Shown piece by piece: positions 8,886-19,653 of a DNA stretch of 32,500 nt. Position 1 is the stretch's first letter; every line of letters begins with the position of its first letter. The stretch lies in NCBI RefSeq assembly GCF_030272615.1, contig NW_026729180.1, positions 65,001 through 97,500 of the forward strand, read 5' to 3'. The translations under genes and the position numbers were made by a program. The notes beneath the pieces are model-generated. The model searched no databases. It saw only the letters and a list, made by a program, of their open reading frames with translations, and had not been told where the DNA came from. The stretch comes from Cryptomeria japonica (taxonomy: Eukaryota; Streptophyta; Pinopsida; Cupressales; Cupressaceae).

Positions 8886-9159
8886 GCTATTTGTCCGATT
8901 CTCATACGTGTAGTCTGCAGCAGCGATTAGGACATCGACCCCAACTTCCGAATTCGTTTGCATTGACCGCACCAAAGGTGCACGCCTTGGTGTGCACCCT
9001 GGAGTGCACTTTGGTGCTCACCTCGGTGCACACTTTGGTGTGCACCTCGGTGTGCACCAAAGGTGCGCACCTTGGAGCGCACCAAAGGTGTACACTTTGG
9101 AGCGCACCACATAGGGTCTTTGAGAGGTTGGCGCAGTGCGCACACCAAGGTGGGTGTTG

Positions 9160-10860
9160 AGGTGCGTGCCGAGGTGGGTGGGTGCTAGGGTGCGCTCCAT
9201 GGTGGGTGCCAGGGTGGGTGCGTGCTAGGGTGGATTCCAAAGAGGGTCATAGGGTGGGTGCCAAGGTGGGTTGGTGATATAGTGGGTTCAAAGGTGGGTA
9301 CTAGGGTGGGTTCCAAGGTGGGTCACAAGTTGGGTGCCAGGATGCGTGGGTGTTAGGTTGGGTGCCAAGGTGGGCTCCTGCGTGGGTGGGTGCTAGGGTG
9401 GGTTTCAAGGTGGACGCGAGGGCGGGTGCCAAGGTGGGTAACAAGTTGGGTGTTAGGATGGGTGAGTGCTAGAGTGGGTGCCAAGGTGGGTGGGTGCTAA
9501 GGTGGATGCCAAGGTGGTTCACAGGGTGGGTGGGTTCTAGGGTGAGTTCCAAGGTGGGTCACAGGTTCAGTGCTAGGGTGGGTGTCAAGGCGGGTGTCGA
9601 GGTGCCTGGGTGCTAGGGTGTGGATGCCAATGTGGGTCATAGGGTGGGTACTAGGGTGGGCTGCAATGTGGGTGCCAAGGTGGGTAACATGCTCGGTGGG
9701 TTCTAAATTGGGTGCCAGGGTGGGTGTGCACCCACCTTGCCCGAGGTGGGTGCCAAGGTGCCAGTGTGGGTGGGTGCTAAGGTGGATGCCAAGGTGGGTG
9801 AGAAGGTGGGTGATAGGTTGAGTGGTAGGATGGGTGGGTGCCAAGATGGGTCACAGGGTGGGTGCAAGGGTGGGTAGGTGCTAGGGTTGGTGTCAGGGTG
9901 GGTGGGTGCTAGGTTGGGTTCCAAGGTGGGTGCGAGGGTGAGTGTCAAGGTGGGTCACAGGTTAGGTGCTAGGATGGGTGAGTGCTAGGGTGCAAAGGTG
10001 CCAGGGTGGGTGCTAGGATGGGTCGATGCTAGGGTGAGTGGCAAGGTGGGTCCACAAGTGTCAAGGTGGGTGCCGAGGTGGGTGCCAAGTCGGCGACTGC
10101 TATGGTGGATGCCAAGGTGGGTCACGGGGTGGGTGCCAAGTTGCTAGGTTGGGTTCCAAGGTGGGTGCCAACGTGGGTGCTAGGGTGCGTGGGTTAAAGG
10201 GTGTGTCACAACGTGGGTGCCAGGATGGGTGCGCACCCACACTGGCCAAGACGGGTGCGGGTGCAAGGTTGGGTTCCAAGCCCGGTCACAGGCTGGGTGC
10301 TAGGATGGGTGGGTGCCAAGGTGGGCACCAGGGTGGGTGCACCCACCCTGGCCAAGGTGGGTCACGGGGTGGGTCCTAGGGTGGGTAACGGGGTGGGTAC
10401 TAAGGTGCGTGCCAAGGTGGGTCATAGGGTGGGTGCCAAGGTGGGCACCAGGGTGGGTGTGCACCAACCCTAGCCAGGGTAGGTCACGGGGTGGTTGTCG
10501 GGGTGGGCGTCAAGGAGCCAAGGTGGGTGGCAAGTAGCCAAGTTGCGTGCCAAGGTGGGTGTCGGGGTGGGTGCCAAGGATCCAAGGTGGGTGCCAAGGA
10601 ACCAAGGTGGGTGTCTGGGTGGGTGCCGAGGTGGGAGCCAGGGTGGGTCCCAAGGTGAGTGCAAAGGTGGGTGCCAGGGTCAAGGTGAGTGCCAATGTGG
10701 GTTCCAAGGTGCCAGGGTCAGGGTGAGTGCCAATGTGGGTTCAAAGGTGCTAAGTTGGGTGCGAGGTTGGGTGCGAGGGTGGGTGGGTGCCAAGGTGTGC
10801 TAGGTGGAAGCCCGGGTGGGTCGGCATCCCATGGGTGTCGAGTTGGGTGCCTGATGGGTG
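9160..10860. repeat. G-rich GGTGGGTGCCAA-type minisatellite
   Basis: The stretch is built almost wholly from degenerate 12-24-bp words such as AGGTGGGTGCCA, TGCTAGGGTGGG and GGTCACAGGGTGGG. The + strand has four closely spaced GGG runs at several places, for example 9384-9402 with loops of 1, 5 and 1 bases, which fits a G-quadruplex pattern. The right part from 10339 belongs to the first macro-repeat, so only about 520 bp of this block is repeated later. Open frames through it are low-complexity by-products. No gene is seen. Confidence 0.93.
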
Positions 10861-11206
10861 CTTCTTGTCAAGTTTTAGTCGTCGGGACTCATTTCGAGCC
10901 TTAGAGGTCGTTTCTTGTCCGGTTGCCCTGTCTTCGACCTGGGAACCCAATTTTGGTCCTCGGGTCCCATTTTTTTTTGTCTCGCATCCCACTTTTGGCC
11001 TGTGGCCTTTTCGGGGTCGATTCTCGTTTTGGGCATCAGAGCATGTTTCTTCTCCTAAAACCCAATATTTGTTTATTAAGTCTCGGAACACATTTTTGTT
11101 CTCGTGGACCCATCATGGGTCTTGGAACGCATTTGTGGTCCTTGGGTCCCATTTTGCATCCCGAAACTTGTGTTTTGGTGCTTGATCCCTATTTTGGGTG
11201 CCCACC
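10860..11206. repeat. T-rich degenerate block upstream of 5S, copy 1
   Basis: This is loosely repeated material with words such as GGTCCTCGGGTCCCATTTT and GGTCCTTGGGTCCCATTTT every 25-30 bp or multiples. It is the only low-GC stretch of any length in the macro-repeat apart from the A-tract anchors. I see no gene or conserved motif. The copies at 18796 and 26733 are virtually identical. Confidence 0.7.
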
Positions 11207-11593
11207 TTGCACCAAGTGCGCACCCGGGGCAAACCGAGCGCCTTGGTGCACCGGGGCAAGATCGAGCGTGCACCCGAGGCGCCCCGAACATGCACCAAGG
11301 TGCACTCGGCCCACATGTGAGCGCAGGTCGTTGCGCCCGAGGTGGTGTGTGGGCACCGCGTTGCAGACGGGACACTGCACGCACACGACGCCCCCTCCAG
11401 GTGCACGCACGTAGGCCGGGCCGGGTGCACACCCGACGCCCTAGCAAGGTGCGCGCACCCGGGCAGGGCTCACACTTGGCGAACGGGGCGCACTTCGCGA
11501 GGGAGGGTGTGCACCTCGACGGGGGTGGGTGGCCGGGGTGGATTCGCACGTGGGTCGCGGTTTGCTAAGTACACACTGCGACAAGCTCATAAC
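11207..11593 (+). other. CG-rich 5S upstream flank, copy 1
   Basis: GTGCGCACC-type words mix with unique CG-rich sequence. Immediately before the gene there is C at -1, the base usual in plants. There is no TATATA box near -28, where the nearest candidate is TAAGTACA starting at 11566, and no GC at -12. 5S transcription may therefore rely mainly on the internal control region. Confidence 0.7.
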
Positions 11594-11713
11594 GGGTGCG
11601 ATCATACCAGCATTAGTGCACCGGATCCCATCAGAACTCCGCAGTTAAGCGCGCTTGGGCCGGAGTAGTACTGGGATGGGTGACCTCCCGGGAAGTCCCG
11701 GTGTTGCACCCTT
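11594..11713 (+). rRNA. 5S rRNA: 5S ribosomal RNA gene, copy 1
   Basis: This encodes the 5S RNA of the large ribosomal subunit, transcribed by RNA polymerase III. The 118-nt body is closed by GGGTGC at the 5' end and GCACCC at 11706-11711, and one or two U of the terminator complete the roughly 120-nt RNA. Characteristic plant segments are present: GATCATACCAGC, CACCGGATCCCATCAGAAC, the A-box-like GTTAAGCGCGCTTGGG, the intermediate AGTAGTACTGGGAT, and the C-box-like GATGGGTGACCTCCCGGGA. Six T residues follow at once. Base 19 is A (11612), where copies 2 and 3 have G. I see no disabling change, so it is likely functional. It lies on the strand opposite to the polymerase I-like boxes. Confidence 0.98.
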
Positions 11714-11717
11714 TTTT
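11712..11717 (+). terminator. Polymerase III terminator of 5S copy 1
   Basis: A run of six T directly follows the closing stem. A second run of five T at 11720-11724 is a backup. Confidence 0.92.
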
Positions 11718-11724
11718 AGTTTTT

Positions 11725-12160
11725 CGCCGGGCGTCGCAATGCTATTTGAATAAACCTTTTGCCCGTTTGCGTTCTCGTCGGGGCCGGGCCGGGCCGGGGT
11801 GCGCTGCCCGCACTACCGCGCGCGCGGGGGGCGACACCGAGCGCGCACCCGAGGCACCCCGAGCACACAGGCCACGGTGCAACCCGGGCGTTGTGCGCGC
11901 ACCCCGGTGCGCCCGAGGTGCTGCGCGCGCACCCAGGTGAAATCGGTGTGCACCTCGGCCAGTGCGCGCTCGGTCGAGTCGCGCACGTTGGCCAAGGTGC
12001 ACGGTGATGTTTCTTACTCTAAGGTTCCGCACCAGACGCCCGGGACAGGTGAGCGAAGCTGGGCGGGGCCGGGTGCGCGGCCGGGGCAGGTGCACGCAGC
12101 TGGAGAGAGCTTTGGAGCACACTTCGGAGCGCACCAATGATGCGCTCCATTCAAAAGTTT
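11725..12160. other. 5S downstream flank, copy 1
   Basis: CG-rich sequence without clear tandem order. It includes a GGGCCGGGCCGGG run near 11778 and CGCGCGCGGGG near 11818, and it ends in GGAGCGCACCAATGATGCGC, which resembles the end of the later sub-repeats. No gene is seen. Confidence 0.7.
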
Positions 12161-15100
12161 CCTGAAAAGGCAAAAAAAGTTGAGATTATAGAATTTCCCA
12201 CTTGAGAGATTGTAAAAAAAAAAAATTTAAAATGAAGGAAACGCGGGTGCCAAGGTGTGCGCAGCCCAGCCAAGGTGTGCGCACCAAGGCGCCCACCCTG
12301 GCGAAGGTGCACGCAAGGTGCGCACCCGAGGCAAACCGGACAATTAACCCAACTTTCGACTTCGCGCGCACCTTGGAGCGCACTTCGGAGCGCTCCTTGG
12401 TGCGCACCAATCTTGGGCACCTCGGAGTGCACCATGGCGCCCACCAAGGTGCGCACCCGGGGCAAACCGAGCTCCGACTTCGTGCGCACCTTGGAGCGCA
12501 CGAAAGGTGCGCACCATGGCGCCCACCAAGGTGCGCAGCCCAGCCAAGGCGTGCGCATCAAGGTGCGCACCCTGGCGAAGGTGCGCACCCGGGGCAAACC
12601 GAGCTCCGACTTCGTGCGCACCTTGGAGCGCACAAAAGGTGCGCAACCCAGCCAAGGTGTGCGCACCCCGGTCAAACCGAGCTCCGAATCGTGCGCACCA
12701 GAGGTGCACGCCATCGTGCGCACCTTGGAGCACACTTCGGAGCCCTCCTTGGTGCGCGCCGATGTTGCGCACCTCGGAGCGCACCCGGGGAAAACAATGC
12801 AATTAACCCGACTTTCGACTTCGTGGGCACCTCGGAGCGCTCTCGGGTTCGCACCTCGGAGCACACCGAGGTGCGCACCTTTGATGCGCTGCCTTCACCA
12901 ATTTCCAGAAAAGGCAAGAAAACATTGAGAAGGTGTGCACACCGAGGTGCCCACCCTGGCGAAGGTGCACGCGAGGTGCGCACCCGGGGCAAACCGGGCT
13001 CCGACTTCGTGCACGCCGCACCTTGGAGCACACTTCGGAGCGCTCCTTGGTGCGCACCAGGGCGCGCAACCCAGCCGAGGTGCCCACCCCGGCGAAGGTG
13101 CACGCGAGGTGCGCACCCGGGGCAAACCGGGCTCCGACTTCGTGCACGCCATGGTGCCCACCGCGGCGAAGGTGCACGCGAGGTGCGCACCCGGGGCAAA
13201 CCGGGCTCCGACTTCGTGCACGCCGCACCTTGGAGCACACTTCGGAGCGCTCCTTGGTGCGCACCATGGTGCCCACCAGGGCGCGCAACCCCGCCGAAGG
13301 TGCACGCGAGGTGCGCACCCGGGGCAAACCGGGCTCCGACTTCGTGCACGCCGCACCTTGGAGCACACTTCGGAGCGCTCCTTGGTGCGCACCATGGTGC
13401 CCACCAGGGCGCGCAACCCCGCCGAAGGTGCACGCGAGGTGCGCACCCGGGGCAAACCGGGCTCCGACTTCGTGCACGCCATGGTGCGCACCGCGGCGAA
13501 GGTGCGCACCCGGGGCAAACCGGGCTCCGACTTCGTGCACGCCGCACCTTGGAGCACACTTCGGAGCGCTCCTTGGTGCGCACCAGGGCGCGCAACCCAG
13601 CCGAGGTGCCCACCCCGGCGAAGGTGCACGCGAGGTGCGTACCCGGGGCAAACCGGGCTCCGACTTCGTGCACGCCGCACCTTGGAGCACACTTCGGAGC
13701 GCTCCTTGGTGCGCACCATGGTGCCCACCAGGCCGCGCAACCCAGCCAAGGTGTGCGCACCAAGGTGCACGCGAGGTGCGCACCCGGGGCAAACCGGGGT
13801 CCGACTTCGTGCACGCCGCACCTTGGAGCACACATCGGGGCGCTCCCGGGTTCGCACCGGCGTTGCGCACCGTGGTGGGCACCTCGGAGCACACCAAGGT
13901 GGGCAGCGAGGTGCGCACCTTTGATGCGATGCCTTCACTAATTTCCATAAAAGGCAAAAAAAAAACGAGATTTTAAAATTTCCGTTTTGAAAGATAGTGA
14001 GAAAAAGGGAATGCTGGTGCCATCTTGAGCCCGCCCTGGTGCGCAGCCCAGCCAAGGTGTGCGCACCAAGGTGCCCACCCTGGCGAAGGTGCGCGCCCGG
14101 GCAATTAATCCAACTTCCAACTTCGCGCGCGCCAGGGTGGGAGCGCACCCAACAACCGGGCCTGGGAAGAGCCAATGCGAGAAACCCCACCAAACGCTCT
14201 GACAAAAAAAGAGGGGGCGCTCCAGTAACCCCGCTTCGGAGCGCACCCTGGGCAAACCCAGCCAAGGTGCCCACCCCGGCCAAGGTGCAGGCGAGGTGCG
14301 CACCCGGGGCAAACCGGGCTCCGACAACGTGCACGCCGCACCTTGGAGCACACTTCGTAGCGCTCCCGGGTGCGCACCTCAGAGCACACCAAGGTGGGCA
14401 GCGAGGTGCGCACCTTTGATGCGCTGCCTTCACTAATTTCCAGAAAAGGCAAAAAAAAAAGGAGATTTTAAAATTTCCGTTTTGAAAGATAGTGAAAAAA
14501 ACGGAACGCGCGTGCCATCTTGAGCCCGCCCTGGTGCGCAGCCCAGGTAAGGTGCCCACCCTGGCAAAGGTGCGCACCCGGGCAATTAACCCTACTTCCG
14601 ACTTCGTGCGCGCCAGGGTGGCAACCGGGCCTCGGAAGAGCCAATGCGAGAAACCCCACCAAACGCTCCGACAAAAAAAGAGGCGGCGCTCCAATAACCC
14701 CGCTTCGGAGCGCAGCCGGGGCAAACCCAGCCAAGGTGCCCACCCCGACGAAGGTGCACGCGAGGTGCGCACCCGGGGCAAACCGGGCTCCGACAACGTG
14801 CACGCAGCACCTTGGAGCACACTTCGAAGCACTCCCGGGTGCCCACCGGCGTTGCGCACCGTGGTGGGCAGCGAGGTGCGCACCTTTGATGCGCTGCCTT
14901 CACTAATTTCCAGAAAAAGGCAAAAAAAAATGAGATTTTAAAATTTCCGTTTTGAAAGATAGTGAAAAAAAAGGAACGCGGGTGCCATCTTGAGCCCGCC
15001 CTGGTGCGCAGCCCAGGCAAGGCATGCGCACCAAGGTGCCCACCCGAGGTGCACACCCGGGGCAAACCGGGCTCCGACTTCGTGCAGGCCGCACCTTGGA

Positions 15101-18100
15101 GCACACTTCGGAGCGCTCCTTGGTGCGCACCATGGTGCCCACCAGGGCGCGCAACCCAGCCAAGGTCTGCACACCAAGGTGCCCACCCCGGCGAAGGTGC
15201 ACGCGAGGTGCGCACCCGGGGCAAACCGGGCTCCGACTTCGTGCACGCCATGGTGCCCACCGCGGCGAAGGTGCACGCGAGGTGCGCACCCGGGGCAAAC
15301 CGGGCTCCGACTTCGTGCACGCCGCACCTTGGAGCACACTTCGGAGCGCTCCTTGGTGCGCACCATGGTGCCCACCAGGGCGCGCAACCCAGCCAAGGTG
15401 TGCGCACCAAGGTGCACGCGAGGTGCGCACCCGGGGCAAACCGGGGTCCGACTTCGTGCACGCCGCACCTTGGAGCACACATCGGAGCGCTCCCAGGTGC
15501 ACCAGCGTTGCGCACCTTTGATGCGCTGCCTTCACTAATTTCCAGAAAAGGCAAAAAAAAACGAGATTTTAAAATTTCCGTTCTGAAAGATAGTGAAAAA
15601 AACGGAACGCGGGTGCCATCTTGAGCCCTTCCTGGTGCGCAGCCCAGGCAAGTTGTGCGCACCAAGGTGCCCACCCTGGCGGAGGTGCGCGCCCGGGGCA
15701 ATCCGGGCTCCGACTTCGTGCACTGCATGGTGCCCACCAAGGCGCGCAACCCAGCCAAGGTGCCCACCGCAGCGAAGGTGCACGCGAGGTGCGCACCCGA
15801 GGTGCACACCCGGGGCAAACCGGGCTCCGACTTCGTGCACGCCGCACCTTGGAGCACACTTCAGAGCGCTCCTTGGTGCGCACCAAGGCGCGCAACCCAG
15901 CCGAGGTGCCCACCCCGGCGAAGGTGCACGCGAGGTGCGCACCCGGGGCAAACCGGGCTCCGACTTCGTGCACGCCATGGTGCCCACCGCGGCGAAGGTG
16001 CGCACCCGGGGCAAACCGGGCTCCGACTTCGTGCACGCCGCACCTTGGAGCACACTTCGGAGCGCTCCTTGGTGCGCACCATGGTGCCCACCAGGCCGCG
16101 CAACCCAGCCAAGGTGTGCGCACCAAGGTGCACGCGAGGTGCGCACCCGGGGCAAACCGGGGTCCGACTTCGTGCACGCCGCACCTTGGAGCACACATCG
16201 GGGCGCTCCCGGGTTCGCACCGGCGTTGCGCACCGTGGTGGGCACCTCGGAGCACACCAAGGTGGGCAGCGAGGTGCGCACCTTTGATGCGATGCCTTCA
16301 CTAATTTCCATAAAAGGCAAAAAAAAAAACGAGATTTTAAAATTTCCGTTTTGAAAGATAGTGAGAAAAAGGGAATGCTGGTGCCATCTTGAGCCCGCCC
16401 TGGTGCGCAGCCCAGCCAAGGTTTGCGCACCAAGGTGCCCACCCTGGCGAAGGTGCGCGCCCGGGCAATTAACCCAACTTCCAACTTCGCGCGCGCCAGG
16501 GTGGGAGCGCACCCAACAACCGGGCCTGGGAAGAGCCAATGCGAGAAACCCCACCAAACTCTCTGACAAAAAAAGAGGGGGCGCTCCAGTAACCCCGCTT
16601 CGGAGCGCACCCTGGGCAAACCCAGCCAAGGTGCCCACCCCGGCCAAGGTGCAGGCGAGGTGCGCACCCGGGGCAAACCGGGCTCCGACAACGTGCACGC
16701 CGCACCTTGGAGCACACTTCGTAGCGCTCCCGGGTGCGCACCTCAGAGCACACCAAGGTGGGCAGCGAGGTGCGCACCTTTGATGCGCTGCCTTCACTAA
16801 TTTCCAGAAAAGGCAAAAAAAAAAGGAGATTTTAAAATTTCCGTTTTGAAAGATAGTGAAAAAAACGGAACGCGCGTGCCATCTTGAGCCCGCCCTGGTG
16901 CGCAGCCCAGGTAAGGTGCCACCCTGGCAAAGGTGCGCACCCGGGCAATTAACCCTACTTCCGACTTCGTGCGCGCCAGGGTGGCAACCGGGCCTCGGAA
17001 GAGCCAATGCGAGAAACCCCACCAAACGCTCCGACAAAAAAAGAGGCGGCGCTCCAATAACCCCGCTTCGGAGCGCAGCCGGGGCAAACCAAGCCAAGGT
17101 GCCCACCCCGACGAAGGTGCACGCGAGGTGCGCACCCGGGGCAAACCGGGCTCCGACAACGTGCACGCAGCACCTTGGAGCACACTTCGAAGCACTCCCG
17201 GGTGCCCACCGGCGTTGCGCACCGTGGTGGGCAGCGAGGTGCGCACCTTTGATGCGCTGCCTTCACTAATTTCCAGAAAAAGGCAAAAAAAAATGAGATT
17301 TTAAAATTTCCGTTTTGAAAGATAGTGAAAAAAAAGGAACGCGGGTGCCATCTTGAGCCCGCCCTGGTGCGCAGCCCAGGCAAGGCATGCGCACCAAGGT
17401 GCCCACCCGAGGTGCACACCCGGGGCAAACCGGGCTCCGACTTCGTGCAGGCCGCACCTTGGAGCACACTTCGGAGCGCTCCTTGGTGCGCACCATGGTG
17501 CCCACCAGGGCGCACCCGAGGCAAACCGGGCTCCGACTTCGTGCACGCCGCACCTTGGAGCACACATCGGAGCGCTCCCAGGTTCGCACCAGCGTTGCGC
17601 ACCTTTGATGCGCTGCCTTCACTAATTTCCAGAAAAGGCAAAAAAAAACGATATTTTAAAATTTCCGTTCTGAAAGATAGTGAAAAAAACGGAACGCGGG
17701 TGCCATCTTGAGCCCTTCCTGATGCGCAGCCCAGGCAAGTTGTGCGCACCAAGGTGCCCACCCTGGCGGAGGTGCGCGCCCGGGGCAAACCGGGCTCCGA
17801 CTTCGTGCACTGCATGGTGCCCACCAAGGCGCGCAACCCAGCCAAGGTGCCCACCGCAGCGAAGGTGCACGCGAGGTGCGCACCCGAGGTGCACACCCGG
17901 GGCAAACCGGGCTCCGACTTCGTGCACGCCGCACCTTGGAGCACACTTCAGAGCGCTCCTTGGTACGCACCAGGGCGCGCAACCCAGCCAAGGTGCTCAC
18001 CCCGGCGAAGGTGCACGCGAGGTGCGCACCCGGGGCAAACCGGGCTCGGACTTCGTGCACGCCGCACCTTGGAGCACACATCGGAGCGCTCCCGGGTTCG

Positions 18101-18274
18101 CACCAGCATTGCGCACCTTTGATGCGCTGCCTTCACTAATTTCCAGAAAAGGCAAAAAAAAGAAAAAAATGAGATTTTAAAATTTCCGTTTTGAAAGATA
18201 GTGAAAAAAACGGAACGCGGGTGCCATCTTGAGCCCGCCCTGGTGTGCAGCCCAGGCAAGTTGTGCGCACCAAG
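12161..18274. repeat. GGTGCGCACC-rich sub-repeat array of macro-repeat copy 1
   Basis: Modules of about 63, 74 and 128-133 bp are built from words such as GGTGCGCACCCGGGGCAAAC, CTCCGACTTCGTGCACGCC and CCTTGGAGCACACTTCGGAG. Higher-order units each end in an A/T-rich anchor beginning GCCTTCAC at 12891, 13931, 14426, 14896, 15528, 16294, 16790, 17259, 17615 and 18129. A diverged A-rich version lies at 12161-12240. The anchor series 13931-16294 is copied as 16294-18129 with two internal deletions, so the array is itself a roughly 2.36-kb duplication. GGTGCGCACC is its own reverse complement, and open frames up to 662 codons occur on both strands. They are by-products of repeats almost without TA, TGA or TCA, and I reject them as genes. 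Confidence 0.93.
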
Positions 18275-18795
18275 GCACCCACCCTGGCCAAGGTGGGTCA
18301 CGGGGTGGGTCCTAGGGTGGGTAACGGGGTGGGTACTAAGGTGCGTGCCAAGGTGGGTCATAGGGTGGGTGCCAAGGTGGGCACCAGGGTGGGTGTGCAC
18401 CAACCCTAGCCAGGGTAGGTCACGGGGTGGTTGTCGGGGTGGGCGTCAAGGAGCCAAGGTGGGTGGCAAGTAGCCAAGTTGCGTGCCAAGGTGGGTGTCG
18501 GGGTGGGTGCCAAGGATCCAAGGTGGGTGCCAAGGAACCAAGGTGGGTGTCTGGGTGGGTGCCGAGGTGGGAGCCAGGGTGGGTCCCAAGGTGAGTGCAA
18601 AGGTGGGTGCCAGGGTCAAGGTGAGTGCCAATGTGGGTTCCAAGGTGCCAGGGTCAGGGTGAGTGCCAATGTGGGTTCAAAGGTGCTAAGTTGGGTGCGA
18701 GGTTGGGTGCGAGGGTGGGTGGGTGCCAAGGTGTGCTAGGTGGAAGCCCGGGTGGGTCGGCATCCCATGGGTGTCGAGTTGGGTGCCTGATGGGT

Positions 18796-19142
18796 GCTTC
18801 TTGTCAAGTTTTAGTCGTCGGGACTCATTTCGAGCCTTAGAGGTCGTTTCTTGTCCGGTTGCCCTGTCTTCGACCTGGGAACCCAATTTTGGTCCTCGGG
18901 TCCCATTTTTTTTTGTCTCGCATCCCACTTTTGGCCTGTGGCCTTTTCGGGGTCGATTCTCGTTTTGGGCATCAGAGCATGTTTCTTCTCCTAAAACCCA
19001 ATATTTGTTTATTAAGTCTCGGAACACATTTTTGTTCTCGTGGACCCATCATGGGTCTTGGAACGCATTTGTGGTCCTTGGGTCCCATTTTGCATCCCGA
19101 AACTTGTGTTTTGGTGCTTGATCCCTATTTTGGGTGCCCACC
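18796..19142. repeat. T-rich degenerate block upstream of 5S, copy 2
   Basis: This matches the block at 10860-11206 without a difference that I could see. It contains no gene. Confidence 0.7.
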
Positions 19143-19529
19143 TTGCACCAAGTGCGCACCCGGGGCAAACCGAGCGCCTTGGTGCACCGGGGCAAGATCG
19201 AGCGTGCACCCGAGGCGCCCCGAACATGCACCAAGGTGCACTCGGCCCACATGTGAGCGCAGGTCGTTGCGCCCGAGGTGGTGTGTGGGCACCGCGTTGC
19301 AGACGGGACACTGCACGCACACGACGCCCCCTACAGGTGCACGCACGTAGGCCGGGCCGGGTGCACACCCGACGCCCTAGCAAGGTGCGCGCACCCGGGC
19401 AGGGCTCACACTTGGCGAACGGGGCGCACTTCGCGAGGGAGGGTGTGCACCTCGACGGGGGTGGGTGGCCGGGGTGGATTCGCACGTGGGTCGCGGTTTG
19501 CTAAGTACACACTGCGACAAGCTCATAAC

Positions 19530-19649
19530 GGGTGCGATCATACCAGCGTTAGTGCACCGGATCCCATCAGAACTCCGCAGTTAAGCGCGCTTGGGCCGGA
19601 GTAGTACTGGGATGGGTGACCTCCCGGGAAGTCCCGGTGTTGCACCCTT
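19530..19649 (+). rRNA. 5S rRNA: 5S ribosomal RNA gene, copy 2
   Basis: This second 5S gene lies exactly 7936 bp from copy 1. The body is identical except for G instead of A at base 19 (19548), in the segment after GATCATACCAGC. The closing stem GGGTGC/GCACCC, the internal control elements and the T run are all intact, so it is likely functional. It has the same upstream flank as copy 1, again without a TATATA box near -28. Confidence 0.98.
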
Positions 19650-19653
19650 TTTT
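19648..19653 (+). terminator. Polymerase III terminator of 5S copy 2
   Basis: Six T follow the closing stem. A five-T run follows two bases later. Confidence 0.92.

Larger units (their letters stand above)
7930..9150 (-). repeat. 157-bp promoter-bearing units, six copies plus a boxless remnant
   Basis: TATATA boxes lie at 8030, 8187, 8344, 8501, 8721 and 8878, giving intervals of 157, 157, 157, 220 and 157 bp. The 220-bp interval holds an extra segment at about 8585-8650 with CACCAAAGGTGCACGCC. The unit runs GGTCTTTGAGGTTGG, hairpin, GGGGAGTCGACCCATC, ACACCTCCCC, box, conserved upstream block, and CATCGACCCCAACTT. A last GGGTCTTTGAGAGGTTGGCG at 9114 has no box and leads straight into the G-rich minisatellite, so it is a truncated seventh unit. 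At 8965-9105 GTGCACC/GGTGCAC words are already amplifying. Confidence 0.92.
10339..18274 (+). repeat. 5S rDNA macro-repeat, copy 1 (7936 bp)
   Basis: The unit runs from GCACCCACCCTGGCCAAGG at 10339 to just before the same motif at 18275. It contains, in order, 520 bp of G-rich minisatellite, a T-rich degenerate block (10860-11206), a CG-rich upstream flank, the 5S gene, a downstream flank and about 6.1 kb of GGTGCGCACC-rich sub-repeats. I noticed fewer than ten substitutions and two small indels against copy 2. Copy 1 is the odd one out where the three differ (for example 5S position 19, and sites near 11396, 11735, 11848 and 12935). Confidence 0.95.

Noticed and set aside
9160-10860. Telomere-like or interstitial telomeric repeat
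   Set aside because: The words are GGTGGGTGCCAA variants, not TTTAGGG, and contain no run of telomeric heptamers.
13960-14020. Poly-A runs as footprints of retroposed SINE or LINE tails
   Set aside because: They recur in the same position of every sub-repeat with conserved flanks, show no target-site duplications and have no element body.
12202-14883. Very long open frames (up to 662 codons) on both strands across the 5S spacer, repeated in each macro-unit
   Set aside because: They overlap in several frames on both strands, consist of Arg/Ala/Pro/His/Gly-rich repeats, change frame with module indels and match no protein family. The repeats simply lack stop triplets.
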